Positions 36,920 through 47,035 are shown, counted from the first letter of the stretch. The stretch: DNA of 64,000 bases from Formosa algae (GCF_001439665.1 NZ_LMAK01000010.1:1-64000), one strand, 5' to 3'. A program made the numbers and translations. The notes: generated by a model from the sequence alone, not told the origin.

Positions 36920-38401
36920 ATGAATTTTAAACTATTTACTGTTGTAATGTTTGCTGTTTTTTGTCTGTCTTGTAAAGAAACACCTAAAGCAAAAGATGTC
37001 GCAGTTATTGAAGAAAAATTAGAGCAACCTAACATTGTTGTCTTACTGTGCGACGATTTAGGTTATGAGGATTTATCTGCTTTTGGGCATCCCGTAATTG
37101 AAACTAAAAACTTAGATAAGTTAGCCAATACAGGAATAAAATTAACCGATTTTTATTCTACTGCACCAGTATGTTCCTCTTCAAGAGCGGGTTTGCTAAC
37201 AGGAAGAAGTCCAAATCGTGCAGGTATTTACGATTTTATTCCAAGCTATAAAAAGAGTGAAGATAACAGAGATTTAGTGCATCTTCAAGCAGATGAAGTT
37301 ACGATTCCAGCCGTGCTAAAATCTGTAGGTTATGAAACCTGTTTGGTTGGGAAATGGCACTGTTCGTCTCAATTTAATTCTACAGCACAACCACAGCCTA
37401 ACGATTTTGGTTTCGACTATTGGTTTGCTACACATAACAATGCATCTCCAAGTCATGAAAATCCGAAAAACTTTGTTAGAAACGGAGAAAAGGTTGGTAA
37501 AATTCAAGGATATAGTAGTCAGATTGTTGTCGATGAAGCGATTACATGGCTAGATAAAAAATCTAGTAATGCACCATTCTTTTTGGAAGTTGCCTTTCAT
37601 GAACCACATGAACCTATTGCATCTCCAGAAGATTTGGTTCAAAAATATTTACCATTAGCAAGGAATCGTGAAGAAGCAGAATTTTTTGCTAATGTAGAGA
37701 ATGTAGACCTTGCCGTAGGCCGATTATTAGACTATTTCAAGACGCATAATATAACAAACACAATCATAGTTTTTAGCTCAGATAATGGTCCAGAAACCTT
37801 AAATAGATATCCAAAGGCTAAACATTCTTACGGTAGTCCAGGTCCATTACAAGGCATGAAATTATGGACTAATGAGGCTGGTTTTAGAGTGCCTGGTATT
37901 GTAAACTGGATAGGTAAAAAAACGTTTACAGGATCTACACAAGCAGTCGTGTCTGCCTTAGATTTATTGCCAACGTTTGCAGAGTTAGCAGGTGCAGAAT
38001 TACCAGATAGAATTTTAGATGGAGAATCATTTACATCGCTATTAGAGACTGGACATTTTGAAAGAAAAAAATCTTTAACATGGGCCTTTTATGACGCCAT
38101 TAACGCACGTCGTGTAGCAATGCGTAAAGGCGATTGGAAAATAATGGGGCGTTTAGAATTAGATAATAAAGAATTACCACATATACATAATTTATACGAT
38201 GGCAATATTGAAGCTGTAAAACAAGCAAAACTTACAGATTTTGTGTTGTTTAATTTAAAGTCTGATATCGCAGAATCTAACAATGTGGCATCAACATATC
38301 CAGAGGTTTTTGAAGCGATGAAAACTGAATTTGAATCAGAGTACAACGCATTATTAACCGGGAGTCATATTTGGATTCGTGAAAACCAAGATGTAGAATA
38401 G
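36920..38401 (+). CDS. S1-type sulfatase with CSSSR active-site motif, lipoprotein
   Basis: 493 residues; lipoprotein signal MNFKLFTVV...LSC (Cys18). VVLLCDDLGYEDLSAFG gives the metal site, VCSSSRAGLLTGR the formylglycine site (Cys85), GKWHCSS and SSDNGPE the remaining active-site strands. The residue two after the cysteine is Ser instead of the usual Pro or Ala of C-x-[PA]-x-R. The maturation enzymes tolerate some variation, so activity is likely but worth checking. Downstream lies a remnant of a lyase gene, then GH30. Confidence 0.9.
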   Translation: MNFKLFTVVMFAVFCLSCKETPKAKDVAVIEEKLEQPNIVVLLCDDLGYEDLSAFGHPVIETKNLDKLANTGIKLTDFYSTAPVCSSSRAGLLTGRSPNRAGIYDFIPSYKKSEDNRDLVHLQADEVTIPAVLKSVGYETCLVGKWHCSSQFNSTAQPQPNDFGFDYWFATHNNASPSHENPKNFVRNGEKVGKIQGYSSQIVVDEAITWLDKKSSNAPFFLEVAFHEPHEPIASPEDLVQKYLPLARNREEAEFFANVENVDLAVGRLLDYFKTHNITNTIIVFSSDNGPETLNRYPKAKHSYGSPGPLQGMKLWTNEAGFRVPGIVNWIGKKTFTGSTQAVVSALDLLPTFAELAGAELPDRILDGESFTSLLETGHFERKKSLTWAFYDAINARRVAMRKGDWKIMGRLELDNKELPHIHNLYDGNIEAVKQAKLTDFVLFNLKSDIAESNNVASTYPEVFEAMKTEFESEYNALLTGSHIWIRENQDVE

Positions 38402-38402
38402 T

Positions 38403-38591
38403 ATATGTAGAAAATATTCATTTGTTTTTGTTTTTTTAATCGAGGTCGCTCATGCACAGTCTGCAATCCCTACCAGAATTGAACGTGAGCATCCGAGATT
38501 AATTAAAAAAGACCAAAAGGACTTTACAGAAACACTAAGAAAGCTTAAAAATAAAATTGCAATCATATTTAAAAGGATGAAAAATGAATAA
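38403..38591 (+). pseudogene. Remnant of the 5' end of a heparinase-like lyase gene
   Basis: Between the sulfatase stop and the GH30 start, one frame reads CRKYSFVFVF...VAHAQ, a complete signal-peptide tail, then REHPRLIKKDQKDFTETLRKLKN. This matches the mature starts of the lyases at 41942 (AHPRVFADGKDRTEMISKLKN) and 57137 (YPRIYITQSEKKDLLKTIKK). After about 50 residues the match stops and the frame closes at a TAA overlapping the GH30 ATG. No ATG begins the frame; an ATA at 38403 stands where one is expected. I read it as a decayed or deleted lyase gene, not a working one. Confidence 0.6.
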
Positions 38592-40026
38592 ACGTATTAA
38601 AAATTTAGACTTTAGTTTAGGAAATAGTAGGACATGTGTTATGGTCTTACTTTTAGCATGTAATGCCATGATTTTAAGTGCACAGCAATCTGCAGAAGTG
38701 TACTATTTAAAATTATCTGGCGCTATTAAAGAAGGTGAAATTGTTGTAAATAAATCAGAAGGAAAAGATGTAGAAGCATCTATTCATCGGAAAAATAAAA
38801 TAAAATTATATCCAAACGTAGAGTTTCAAACGCTTGAAGGTTTTGGTGGTGCTTTTAACGAAATTGGAGGAGAGGCATTGATGTCCCTACCAACGGAATT
38901 ACAAGATCAAGTTATAACAAACCTCTTTAGTTTAAATCAAGGGGCGAAACTAGTTTTTAATAGAACCGCTGTTGGTGCTAGTGATTTTGGACTTGATGCC
39001 TATAGTTATTCTGAAGTTCCTGAAGATTATAAAATGAAGCATTTTTCTATAGAAAGAGAAGACACTACAGTTATACCTTATCTTCAAAAAGCATTTAAAG
39101 CGAATCCTGATTTAAAATTATTTGCTTCACCATGGAGTCCACCAGCATGGATGAAATACTCCGGACTTATGGATCAAGGAGAAGATTTTCCTGAGAAGAA
39201 TCAATTAAAAGATGAACCTAAAATTTATGAAGCTTATGCACTGTATTTTTCAAAATATATTCAAGCCTATGCCAAAAAAGGAATCGAGGTTGATCGGTTA
39301 GTTATTCAAAACGAAAATGATGCCAATACCAAATATCCTTCTAATGATATGTCTGTGGCTCAAATGAACAAATTAGTAAAATCATATTTACGTCCGCAGT
39401 TTAAAAAAGATAATATTGATACCGAAATTTGGGCAGGAACCTTTAGATCTTACGGCCGTTTAGATGCGCTTGAAATTGCCGCTAGCGAAGATTATAGAAA
39501 TTTGTATGATGGTATTGGAATTCAATACACAAGTGGAATTTACATTCAACAAACTAAAGATCTTTACCCTGAAGTTCATTTAATGCATACTGAAGGGAAT
39601 TGCGATGATGGAAAAAATAATTGGGGGCAAGCTTCAAAACGATTAGGAGAAATTGCAAACTATATTAACAGAGGTGTACCAAATTACTGTTATTGGAACA
39701 TGATTTTAAATGAAACTACTGAAAGTGGTTGGGATTGGAAACAAAACTCGTTGATAAATATTGATAGAACCACAAAACGAGTAACATATAATCCAGATTA
39801 TGCGGTTATTGGTTTTATGAGTCAATATTTGGTGCCAGGTGCTAAACGCATTGGTAACTTTTCTAGAGCCGATTTAATTTCAATAAAACATGAAGGAAAA
39901 GTTTATGTGCTTATTCAAAACACAAAGGATGAAGCTCAGGCATACGAATGTCAAATAGAAAATGAAGCGGGGGTTAAAGTTGAAATTCCAAGTAATTCAT
40001 TAGCGGTTATTGTTTTAGATATTTAA
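38584..40026 (+). CDS. Glycoside hydrolase family 30
   Basis: 480 residues with an N-terminal signal segment ending ILSAQ (about residue 34, somewhat long). FQTLEGFGGAFNE, SPWSPPAWMK, IQNENDANTKYPS (acid/base Glu244) and LMHTEGNCDDG (nucleophile Glu337) are characteristic of GH30 TIM barrels, with a beta-sandwich ending NSLAVIVLDI. The acid/base is followed by Asn, not the more usual Pro of QNEP. GH30 includes beta-glucosidase, beta-xylosidase, beta-fucosidase and glucuronoxylanase activities; which applies here is open. Its 5' end overlaps the tail of the lyase remnant. Confidence 0.9.
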   Translation: MNKRIKNLDFSLGNSRTCVMVLLLACNAMILSAQQSAEVYYLKLSGAIKEGEIVVNKSEGKDVEASIHRKNKIKLYPNVEFQTLEGFGGAFNEIGGEALMSLPTELQDQVITNLFSLNQGAKLVFNRTAVGASDFGLDAYSYSEVPEDYKMKHFSIEREDTTVIPYLQKAFKANPDLKLFASPWSPPAWMKYSGLMDQGEDFPEKNQLKDEPKIYEAYALYFSKYIQAYAKKGIEVDRLVIQNENDANTKYPSNDMSVAQMNKLVKSYLRPQFKKDNIDTEIWAGTFRSYGRLDALEIAASEDYRNLYDGIGIQYTSGIYIQQTKDLYPEVHLMHTEGNCDDGKNNWGQASKRLGEIANYINRGVPNYCYWNMILNETTESGWDWKQNSLINIDRTTKRVTYNPDYAVIGFMSQYLVPGAKRIGNFSRADLISIKHEGKVYVLIQNTKDEAQAYECQIENEAGVKVEIPSNSLAVIVLDI

Positions 40027-40053
40027 AATTTCAGAATACTATAGAGAGTCATC

Positions 40054-40128
40054 ATGCGTAAAATCGTAAATAAAAATATACAGATTTCCCTATTATGCGT
40101 CCTAATAGGGATGCTGTGTTATGTATGA
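40054..40128 (+). pseudogene. Orphan signal-peptide ORF, possible gene remnant
   Basis: ATG 40054 opens a 24-codon frame (MRKIVNKNIQIS then LLCVLIGMLCYV) that looks exactly like a Sec signal peptide and then hits TGA. A +1 frame continues YEEPCLKDGVKYSK before another stop. A perfect 8-bp hairpin (CCCTATTA/TAATAGGG, 40088-40110) lies inside it. It may be the start of a lost gene or chance. Confidence 0.3.
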
Positions 40129-40229
40129 AGAACCTTGTTTAAAAGATGGAGTGAAGTACTCTAAATAGATATAAAAATTATTCCAGAACTATCAGATTAG
40201 CAATTCATATTGCATAAAACAAACTAACT

Positions 40230-41909
40230 ATGCTAATTAACCAAAACATCTTAAAATGTCTTTCATTTTGCCTTTTGTTTGGCGTGTTGTCTTGTAAAAC
40301 AGAGAACAAAAAAGAGGAAGTAATAGCTGAAAAAAAAGAGCTGCCAAAACAACGTCCAAACATTATTTTTATGATGTCCGACGATCATGCGTATCAAGCC
40401 ATAAGTGCTTATAGCGATCGTCTAATTCAAACGCCAAATATAGATCGTATTGCAGACGAAGGTATTTTATTCACCAATGCCAGTGTAACAAATTCTATTT
40501 GTGCACCGTCTAGAGCGACCATTTTAACGGGTAAACACACACATATTCATGGGAAAGTGGATAATGTTTTTCCGTTTGATGAATCTCAAATGACGTTTCC
40601 GCAATTACTTCAAGGAGCTGGGTACCAAACAGCCATGTTCGGAAAACTGCACTTTGGAAATAATCCGAAAGGGATAGACGAGTTTAAAATTCTTCCTGGT
40701 CAAGGACAATATTATAATCCAGATTTTAATACCAATGATGGGAAGATTACAGTAGAGGGTTATGTAACCGATATTATTATGGACATGACTCTAGATTGGT
40801 TAGAAAACAGACGCGATGAAAACAAACCATTTATGTTGTTTTCCATGCAAAAAGCGCCACATAGAGAATGGTTGCCTGCACCGCGTCATTTTAAAGAATA
40901 TACCAAAAAATCATTTAAAGAACCAGAAACCTTATTTGATGATTACGAAGGACGTGGTACGGCGGCAAAAACTGCGGAAATGAATTTGTTAACCCATATG
41001 AACTGGGCAGGAGATTCTAAACTATACCCAGAAATGATGGCAGAATTAGGTATTAAAGATGTGTCGGGTTGGGATTTAGAAGCTTTTGAACGCGAAGTAG
41101 GACGTATGAATCCGGAGCAACGTGCCGTATGGGATTCTGTGTATAAACCATTGATGGAAGATTTCAAAGCAGAATATGCAAACATGAATGAAACCGAGTT
41201 AATGAAATGGCGTTACCAACGCTATATGCAAGATTATTTAGGCTGCATTGCGTCTGTAGATGAAAATGTAGGTCGTCTATTAGATTATTTAGACGATACC
41301 GGTTTAGATGAAAATACCATTATTGTATACACATCAGATCAAGGGTTTTATTTAGGAGAACACGGCTGGTTCGACAAGCGTTTTGTGTACGACGAATCGT
41401 TTAAAACGCCATTACTTATTAAATGGCCAAACGTGATTAAACCAGGAACAACGAATACAGAAATGGTTCAGAATTTAGATTTTGCTCAAACCATTTTAGA
41501 AGCCGCTCACGTAGAGGCTCCTTCAGATATGCAAGGGGAAAGTTTAATTCCGCTACTGTTAGGTAACAATGAAGAATGGACTCGAGATGCGGTGTATTAT
41601 CATTATTACGAATATCCAGGTATCCACATGGTAAAACGTCACTACGCTATTATTACTCAAGAGTATAAATTGATTCATTTTTATTACGATGTAGACGAAT
41701 GGGAACTTTACGACCGTAAAAAAGACCCACAAGAAATGACTAATGTTATAGACGATCCTGCATATAAAGACGTCGTTGTAAAACTAAAAGCACAACTTGT
41801 CGAGATGCGAAAGGAATACGGAGATAGCTCGCAATTAGATCAAGAAATCCTTAGAAAATATCTTGAAGCTAGAGACAATCCAGATATAGAAACGGTACCA
41901 TTACATTAA
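40230..41909 (+). CDS. S1-type sulfatase, lipoprotein
   Basis: 559 residues; lipoprotein signal MLINQNILK...VLSC (Cys23). IIFMMSDDHAYQAISAY provides the metal-binding Asp pair, ICAPSRATILTGK the formylglycine Cys91, FGKLHFG the Lys/His, and TSDQGFYLGEHGWFDKR the second metal site. QKAPHREWLPAP and the YDRKKDPQEMTN carboxyl end resemble the GlcNAc-6-sulfatase / mucin-desulfating (S1_11-like) group, but subfamily assignment needs a search. It starts the run sulfatase, lyase, GH141, GH29. Confidence 0.93.
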   Translation: MLINQNILKCLSFCLLFGVLSCKTENKKEEVIAEKKELPKQRPNIIFMMSDDHAYQAISAYSDRLIQTPNIDRIADEGILFTNASVTNSICAPSRATILTGKHTHIHGKVDNVFPFDESQMTFPQLLQGAGYQTAMFGKLHFGNNPKGIDEFKILPGQGQYYNPDFNTNDGKITVEGYVTDIIMDMTLDWLENRRDENKPFMLFSMQKAPHREWLPAPRHFKEYTKKSFKEPETLFDDYEGRGTAAKTAEMNLLTHMNWAGDSKLYPEMMAELGIKDVSGWDLEAFEREVGRMNPEQRAVWDSVYKPLMEDFKAEYANMNETELMKWRYQRYMQDYLGCIASVDENVGRLLDYLDDTGLDENTIIVYTSDQGFYLGEHGWFDKRFVYDESFKTPLLIKWPNVIKPGTTNTEMVQNLDFAQTILEAAHVEAPSDMQGESLIPLLLGNNEEWTRDAVYYHYYEYPGIHMVKRHYAIITQEYKLIHFYYDVDEWELYDRKKDPQEMTNVIDDPAYKDVVVKLKAQLVEMRKEYGDSSQLDQEILRKYLEARDNPDIETVPLH

Positions 41910-41941
41910 AGATAAAGATCAAAAATTAGAATAGAATTCCT

Positions 41942-44614
41942 ATGAAACTATATAAAATAGCACTTGTTTTACTAAGCTTGGTTTTAGTCCCATTACAAGG
42001 AATTGCTCAAAAAACAGAAGCACATCCACGTGTATTTGCAGACGGTAAGGATAGAACAGAAATGATTTCTAAACTAAAGAATGAAGATTGGGCAAAAGCG
42101 TCTTACGACCAAATAACAACAGAAATAGACCCTTATGTTAATCGACATGTTACAGATCCAGAATGGATAGTGTCGCGATTGGCTATGTATTGGAAAGACG
42201 GAGAACATTATACCCAATGTTATATTAAAAAACAAAATTGGGATTATGGTGAAGGTAATGCGCCAATACCAACGGTACGATTACCGGGCATGCGAACTTG
42301 GAACGATTATGTAAATGTGCCTTTAGAAGATCGAATTCCGTATAACACTTCCGGGGATTTATTAGGTATTAGTCGCTCTAGTGCCGACAAAACACCAGTG
42401 TTAATTCCGTATAAAGAAACCGGACATATGATTCGTGCTAATAATATGGAAATTTTAAAATTAGCAGAGAAATCGGCATTTGTCTATTACATCACTCAAG
42501 ATGAAAAGTATGCTAAATTTTCAGCAGATATTTATTGGACTTGGATGTTGGGAACCTATTATATGAAACCACCTTTAGATCCAGAAGAATCTACAGGCGG
42601 ACCAGGTGGGTATGAGCCAGGTGGAATTATGGGCTATTACGATTATGAAGTTATTCATGACGACCGTCAGATTCCGATGGCAACCACTTACGATTTTCTT
42701 TACGATTATTTAAATGCTCATCCGCACGAGCACTTAAAAACCATAAACAAAACAACTACAGAAGTGTCGAGTGAAGTCTTTAAACGCTTTATTGAAATTG
42801 GTTTAGTTCGTGGCGGTAAAAAAGGGAATTGGAATGTAAACCGCTATAAAAATATTATAGGAAGTATGTTGGTATTAGAAGCTAACGACTTTTATAAAGA
42901 TGGAAAAGGACGAGAGTATTATATTCCGTTTTACACAGAAAAATCGGGCGAGCATTATGCAGGGTTGCCAGAAATTATGGCGAATTATAATACAGAAACA
43001 GGATTATGGCCAGAATCGCCGGGTTATGCTTCGGGTATGATTCCAACGGTTTTAGATATGGGATTACAGTTGTATAAATCTGGAGTAAACACGATAGAGG
43101 GTAATCCAATTATTGAAAAAGCAGCGCTAGCAAATTTAGGTTGGTTAGATGCTCGTGGTAATTTAGTGGTGTTTGGAGATATGCGTGGAGGCGCGTTTAA
43201 TATGTCGGCATTTGAAGCCTTATTAACTTATGCAACATGGAAAGGCGATACTAAAACGGCAGAAACCATGGCAACGGTTATCAATAAAAATATAGAAAAC
43301 GGACAATACGATAGACATAAATCGAATTGGCAAGACATTATATTTAATCAGCCGTTACCAAAAGCAGGAAGTGAATTACCATATCATAGATCTGCTTATT
43401 CAGAATTTCATAGACATATGATTCTAAGAAATGGTAATGATGAAGAAAACGGAATGATGTTTACTCTATATGGCGGGCGCTATCAGTCACATTTAACAGA
43501 AAATGGACTAGCCATGCAATTTTATGGTAAAGGTTGGGCGTTAGCTCCAGATGCTGCAGCTTATGAATCGTATTGGTCTGAAGATGCTGGATATCACCGT
43601 GGTATTATGGGATCGAATACTATTGTTCCAGGGTATAAAAAAGGAGAGATTACAGTTAATGCAATGGATCCTAAAATAGACTCTGGATCGTTTTATAATA
43701 GTGTAGAAACCTCTCCAAAATGTTCGTTTGCCGATGTGTCTGCAGATGAAAAACGACGCCTAGTCGCGATGATTCGTACGTCTGAAACCACAGGATATTA
43801 TGTCGATATTTTTAGATCAGATCAAGACGATAACGATTATATTCATCATAATTTAGGGAATGTTGTTAGCCTTTCTAACGCATTTCTTAGTCCTTTAAAA
43901 TTGGAGCATACTGATGATTTGGGAGCGCGATATGATAAAAATTATAGCTTCTTTAAAAATCAAAGAAAAGTAAATTATGAATCTGATTTCAATGCCACTT
44001 GGGATATTAAATCGGTGTCACCAGCTTTACATGTAAACATGTGGATGATGGGACAAAACAATCGCGAATTATATGTGGTCGATGCTCCTCCAACAACCTT
44101 AAGAGATGATGTAACGCCTGGACAGGTTAATAAAAGTCCAGAAACAACGCCAACCTTAATTGTGAGACAAGATGGAATTAACGGCAAAGTACATCCGTTT
44201 GTGTCGGTATTCGAATCTTACGAAACAGGTAAAAAAACAATAAAACATATCACGAAATTGGGTGAATTTACCGATATGGTTAGCCTAAAAGTCGAATCAA
44301 AAAACAGTACGCAATTCATCTGTAATGCTATAGATGCTAATAAGGTATATCAGCCCGCAAAAGATTTAAAATTTAAGGGAACTTTTGGGATTGCATCCGA
44401 ACAAGAAGGACAATTTGAATATTTATACTTAGGAAAAGGAAAATTACTACAGAAAGGAAAACTTAAAATTGAAGCTATTGGAGATGTTGTGTTTGCAGAA
44501 TTAAGACTAATAGATGGCAAATATTTTTATTCCTCAGATCAGCCTCTAAGTATTCAATTACATAAAGGAAAAGCAAAGGAATATCCAGCTGGATATAATA
44601 TTGAAATTAAATAA
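41942..44614 (+). CDS. Heparinase II/III-like polysaccharide lyase
   Basis: 890 residues with a signal peptide ending GIAQK (about residue 23). The mature start AHPRVFADGKDRTEMI, GNWNVNRYKN, TGLWPESPGY, YQSHLTENGLAM (His517), YGKGWALAPD and GYYVDIFRSDQ match the lyase at 57137 along its length, and the fold order (alpha-toroid, then beta-sandwich) is that of the heparinase II/III superfamily. It differs clearly from the 1691/14061 pair. It probably cleaves uronate linkages of the same or a related glycan. A decayed relative lies at 38403. Confidence 0.82.
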   Translation: MKLYKIALVLLSLVLVPLQGIAQKTEAHPRVFADGKDRTEMISKLKNEDWAKASYDQITTEIDPYVNRHVTDPEWIVSRLAMYWKDGEHYTQCYIKKQNWDYGEGNAPIPTVRLPGMRTWNDYVNVPLEDRIPYNTSGDLLGISRSSADKTPVLIPYKETGHMIRANNMEILKLAEKSAFVYYITQDEKYAKFSADIYWTWMLGTYYMKPPLDPEESTGGPGGYEPGGIMGYYDYEVIHDDRQIPMATTYDFLYDYLNAHPHEHLKTINKTTTEVSSEVFKRFIEIGLVRGGKKGNWNVNRYKNIIGSMLVLEANDFYKDGKGREYYIPFYTEKSGEHYAGLPEIMANYNTETGLWPESPGYASGMIPTVLDMGLQLYKSGVNTIEGNPIIEKAALANLGWLDARGNLVVFGDMRGGAFNMSAFEALLTYATWKGDTKTAETMATVINKNIENGQYDRHKSNWQDIIFNQPLPKAGSELPYHRSAYSEFHRHMILRNGNDEENGMMFTLYGGRYQSHLTENGLAMQFYGKGWALAPDAAAYESYWSEDAGYHRGIMGSNTIVPGYKKGEITVNAMDPKIDSGSFYNSVETSPKCSFADVSADEKRRLVAMIRTSETTGYYVDIFRSDQDDNDYIHHNLGNVVSLSNAFLSPLKLEHTDDLGARYDKNYSFFKNQRKVNYESDFNATWDIKSVSPALHVNMWMMGQNNRELYVVDAPPTTLRDDVTPGQVNKSPETTPTLIVRQDGINGKVHPFVSVFESYETGKKTIKHITKLGEFTDMVSLKVESKNSTQFICNAIDANKVYQPAKDLKFKGTFGIASEQEGQFEYLYLGKGKLLQKGKLKIEAIGDVVFAELRLIDGKYFYSSDQPLSIQLHKGKAKEYPAGYNIEIK

Positions 44615-44674
44615 AAGATCCTGTATAAGGTATTAAATTTATTGAATCATTAACAATCAGAACATATAACATAC

Positions 44675-47035
44675 ATGAAGACATTTAGTTTTGTAATATT
44701 AATTTTAGTAACGTTTTTGTCATGTACATCGCCATCGCCTACCAAAGAGATTTACGTGTCTGTAGATGGCGACGCTAATGCCGATGGAAGTGAGTCGAAA
44801 CCTTACGCAAGTCTTAATGAAGCGATTGCCAAAGCGACAGAATTAAGAACCAATGCAGATGCTTCAGAATTAATTATTCATATGTTACCTGGTGACTATT
44901 ATTTAACTGAAGCCATTCAAATTCCAGCGACATTAAGTAATCTTACCATTAAAGGTGCAGGAGCTAACGAAGTACGTATCAAAGGGTCAGAAATTATTCA
45001 ACCCAAATGGGAGTATTATAACGATCATATTTTGGTAAGTACAGTGCCAGAACATTTAGATTTCGATCAGTTAGTGATCAATAATGAACCTCAAATTTTA
45101 GCACGTTATCCTAATTTTGATGCAGATGCTCATTATTGGAACGGTTCTGCTGCCGATGCGATTTCAAAAGCTCGTTTGGCTACTTGGAAAAATCCAAAGG
45201 GTGCTTTTTTTCATGCTTTACATGGCGGGAAATGGGGCGGATTTCATTTCGTTATCTCTGGAATAGATGAAAATGGGGAAGCCATTCTAGAAGGAGGTCA
45301 TCAAAATAATAGAGGTTCTAAACCACATGAAGAGTTTAGAATGGTAGAAAATGTTTTTGAAGAATTAGATAGTCCAGGTGAATGGTTTTTAGACAAATCA
45401 GCTCATAAATTATATTATTGGCCAAAAGAAAACCTAGATGTTAACCAAGCAAAAATTGAAGTTGCTGTACTTAAAGATTTAATTCAGGTGGTTGGGACTT
45501 TAGAAAAGCCAGTTAGAAATGTAACTATTAGCGGTCTGTCATTTCAAAATACAACACGTACTTTTATGGAAGACTACGAACCACTTTTAAGAAGCGATTG
45601 GTCTATTTACCGAGGAAGTGTTGTGTATTTTGAAGGTACAGAAAATTGTATTGTGGAACATAATGAATTTGTAAATCTAGGCGGTAACGTCATTATGGCG
45701 AGTAAGTATAATAAAGGACTTCAAGTTATAGGAAATCACATGCACGATAATGGTGCTAGTGCGGTGTCTTTTATTGGCGATCCGTCGGCTGTGCGTTCTC
45801 CATCTTTTAATTACGGACAATTCGTAGAATTAAAGGATATGGATACTGTAGCTGGACCAAAAAACGAATTGTTTCCACGGGAGTGTATAGTGCAGGATAA
45901 TCTTATTCATCGCATTGGTCGCATAGAAAAGCAATCGGCAGGTGTGGAAATCGCTATGGCTATGGATATTACTGTGAGTCATAATAGTATTTACGATGTG
46001 CCAAGAGCGGGGATAAATATTGGTGATGGAACTTGGGGCGGACACGTTTTAGAACATAACGATGTATTTAATACCGTTTTAGAAACTAGTGACCATGGAT
46101 CGTTTAACTCTTGGGGACGAGATCGTTTTTGGTTACCAAAGCGTCAATTAATGGATAGTATAACTATGGAAATTCCGGATATGTATACATGGGATGCTGT
46201 AAAAACGACTATCATTAGAAATAACCGTTTCCGTTGTGACCATGGTTGGGATGTCGATTTAGACGATGGGTCTTCAAATTATCATATTTATAATAATTTA
46301 ATGTTGAATAGCGGACTAAAACTACGCGAAGGATTTAATCGTGTGGCAGAAAATAATATCATGGTAAATAATTCTTTACATCCGCATGTGTGGTTTGCGA
46401 ATAGTGAGGATGTATTTAAACACAATATTGTAGGCGATGCGTATCAGGATGTCGGTTTATTAGGTTGGGGAAAAGAGTTAGATTATAATTTATTCCCGAA
46501 TGAAGCAGCTATGATGAAATCTCAAATTTACGATCGCGATTTAAATAGCGCTTATGGAGATCCGAAATTTAAAGATCCTGAGCATTTAGATTTTACTGTT
46601 TCAGAAGATTCTCCGGCTTTAAAAATAGGCTTTAAAAATTTCCCAATGGATCAATTTGGTGTTCAGAAAGCAGAATTAAAAGCTATAGCTAAAACACCAG
46701 AAGTTCCAGAACTGAAAGATCCTTCAGAAAGTACAAGTAGTCCTGTTGTTGCTTGGTTAAGAAACCAGTTAAAAACTGTAGATTCACCTCAAGAACAATC
46801 AGCATACGGATTAAATACAGCAGAAGGCGTAATTGTCTTGCGTATTTGGAAACCAAGTCCAGCTGTACAAAACGGAGGGATTAGAAAAGGAGATGTGATC
46901 TTAAAAGCTGCAGGAAAACCCGTAAAAACAGTACAAGATTTTTTCAAAATAAATGTTGAACATCCAACAGATGAAATGGATCTTGTCGTAATGAGAAATC
47001 AAACCGAAACAAATATTACAATAAGAACAAATTAA
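44675..47035 (+). CDS. GH141-like beta-helix glycosidase with C-terminal PDZ domain, lipoprotein
   Basis: 786 residues; lipoprotein signal MKTFSFVIL...LSC (Cys17). EIYVSVDGDANADGS, an insertion-bearing beta-helix with NVTISGLSFQNT and the strongly conserved DHGSFNSWGRDRFW (Asp473) match the GH141 group, whose characterised members include alpha-L-fucosidase and xylanase activities. About residues 690-786 form a PDZ-like domain (GLNTAEGVIVLRI, GGIRKGDVILKAAGKPV). Its neighbour is a GH29 fucosidase 21 bases downstream, which supports a fucose-related role. The PDZ part may bind a partner or the enzyme's own chain. Confidence 0.82.
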   Translation: MKTFSFVILILVTFLSCTSPSPTKEIYVSVDGDANADGSESKPYASLNEAIAKATELRTNADASELIIHMLPGDYYLTEAIQIPATLSNLTIKGAGANEVRIKGSEIIQPKWEYYNDHILVSTVPEHLDFDQLVINNEPQILARYPNFDADAHYWNGSAADAISKARLATWKNPKGAFFHALHGGKWGGFHFVISGIDENGEAILEGGHQNNRGSKPHEEFRMVENVFEELDSPGEWFLDKSAHKLYYWPKENLDVNQAKIEVAVLKDLIQVVGTLEKPVRNVTISGLSFQNTTRTFMEDYEPLLRSDWSIYRGSVVYFEGTENCIVEHNEFVNLGGNVIMASKYNKGLQVIGNHMHDNGASAVSFIGDPSAVRSPSFNYGQFVELKDMDTVAGPKNELFPRECIVQDNLIHRIGRIEKQSAGVEIAMAMDITVSHNSIYDVPRAGINIGDGTWGGHVLEHNDVFNTVLETSDHGSFNSWGRDRFWLPKRQLMDSITMEIPDMYTWDAVKTTIIRNNRFRCDHGWDVDLDDGSSNYHIYNNLMLNSGLKLREGFNRVAENNIMVNNSLHPHVWFANSEDVFKHNIVGDAYQDVGLLGWGKELDYNLFPNEAAMMKSQIYDRDLNSAYGDPKFKDPEHLDFTVSEDSPALKIGFKNFPMDQFGVQKAELKAIAKTPEVPELKDPSESTSSPVVAWLRNQLKTVDSPQEQSAYGLNTAEGVIVLRIWKPSPAVQNGGIRKGDVILKAAGKPVKTVQDFFKINVEHPTDEMDLVVMRNQTETNITIRTN

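Noticed and set aside
40088-40110. Perfect 8-bp hairpin CCCTATTA/TAATAGGG as a terminator
   Set aside because: No T-tract follows on either strand.
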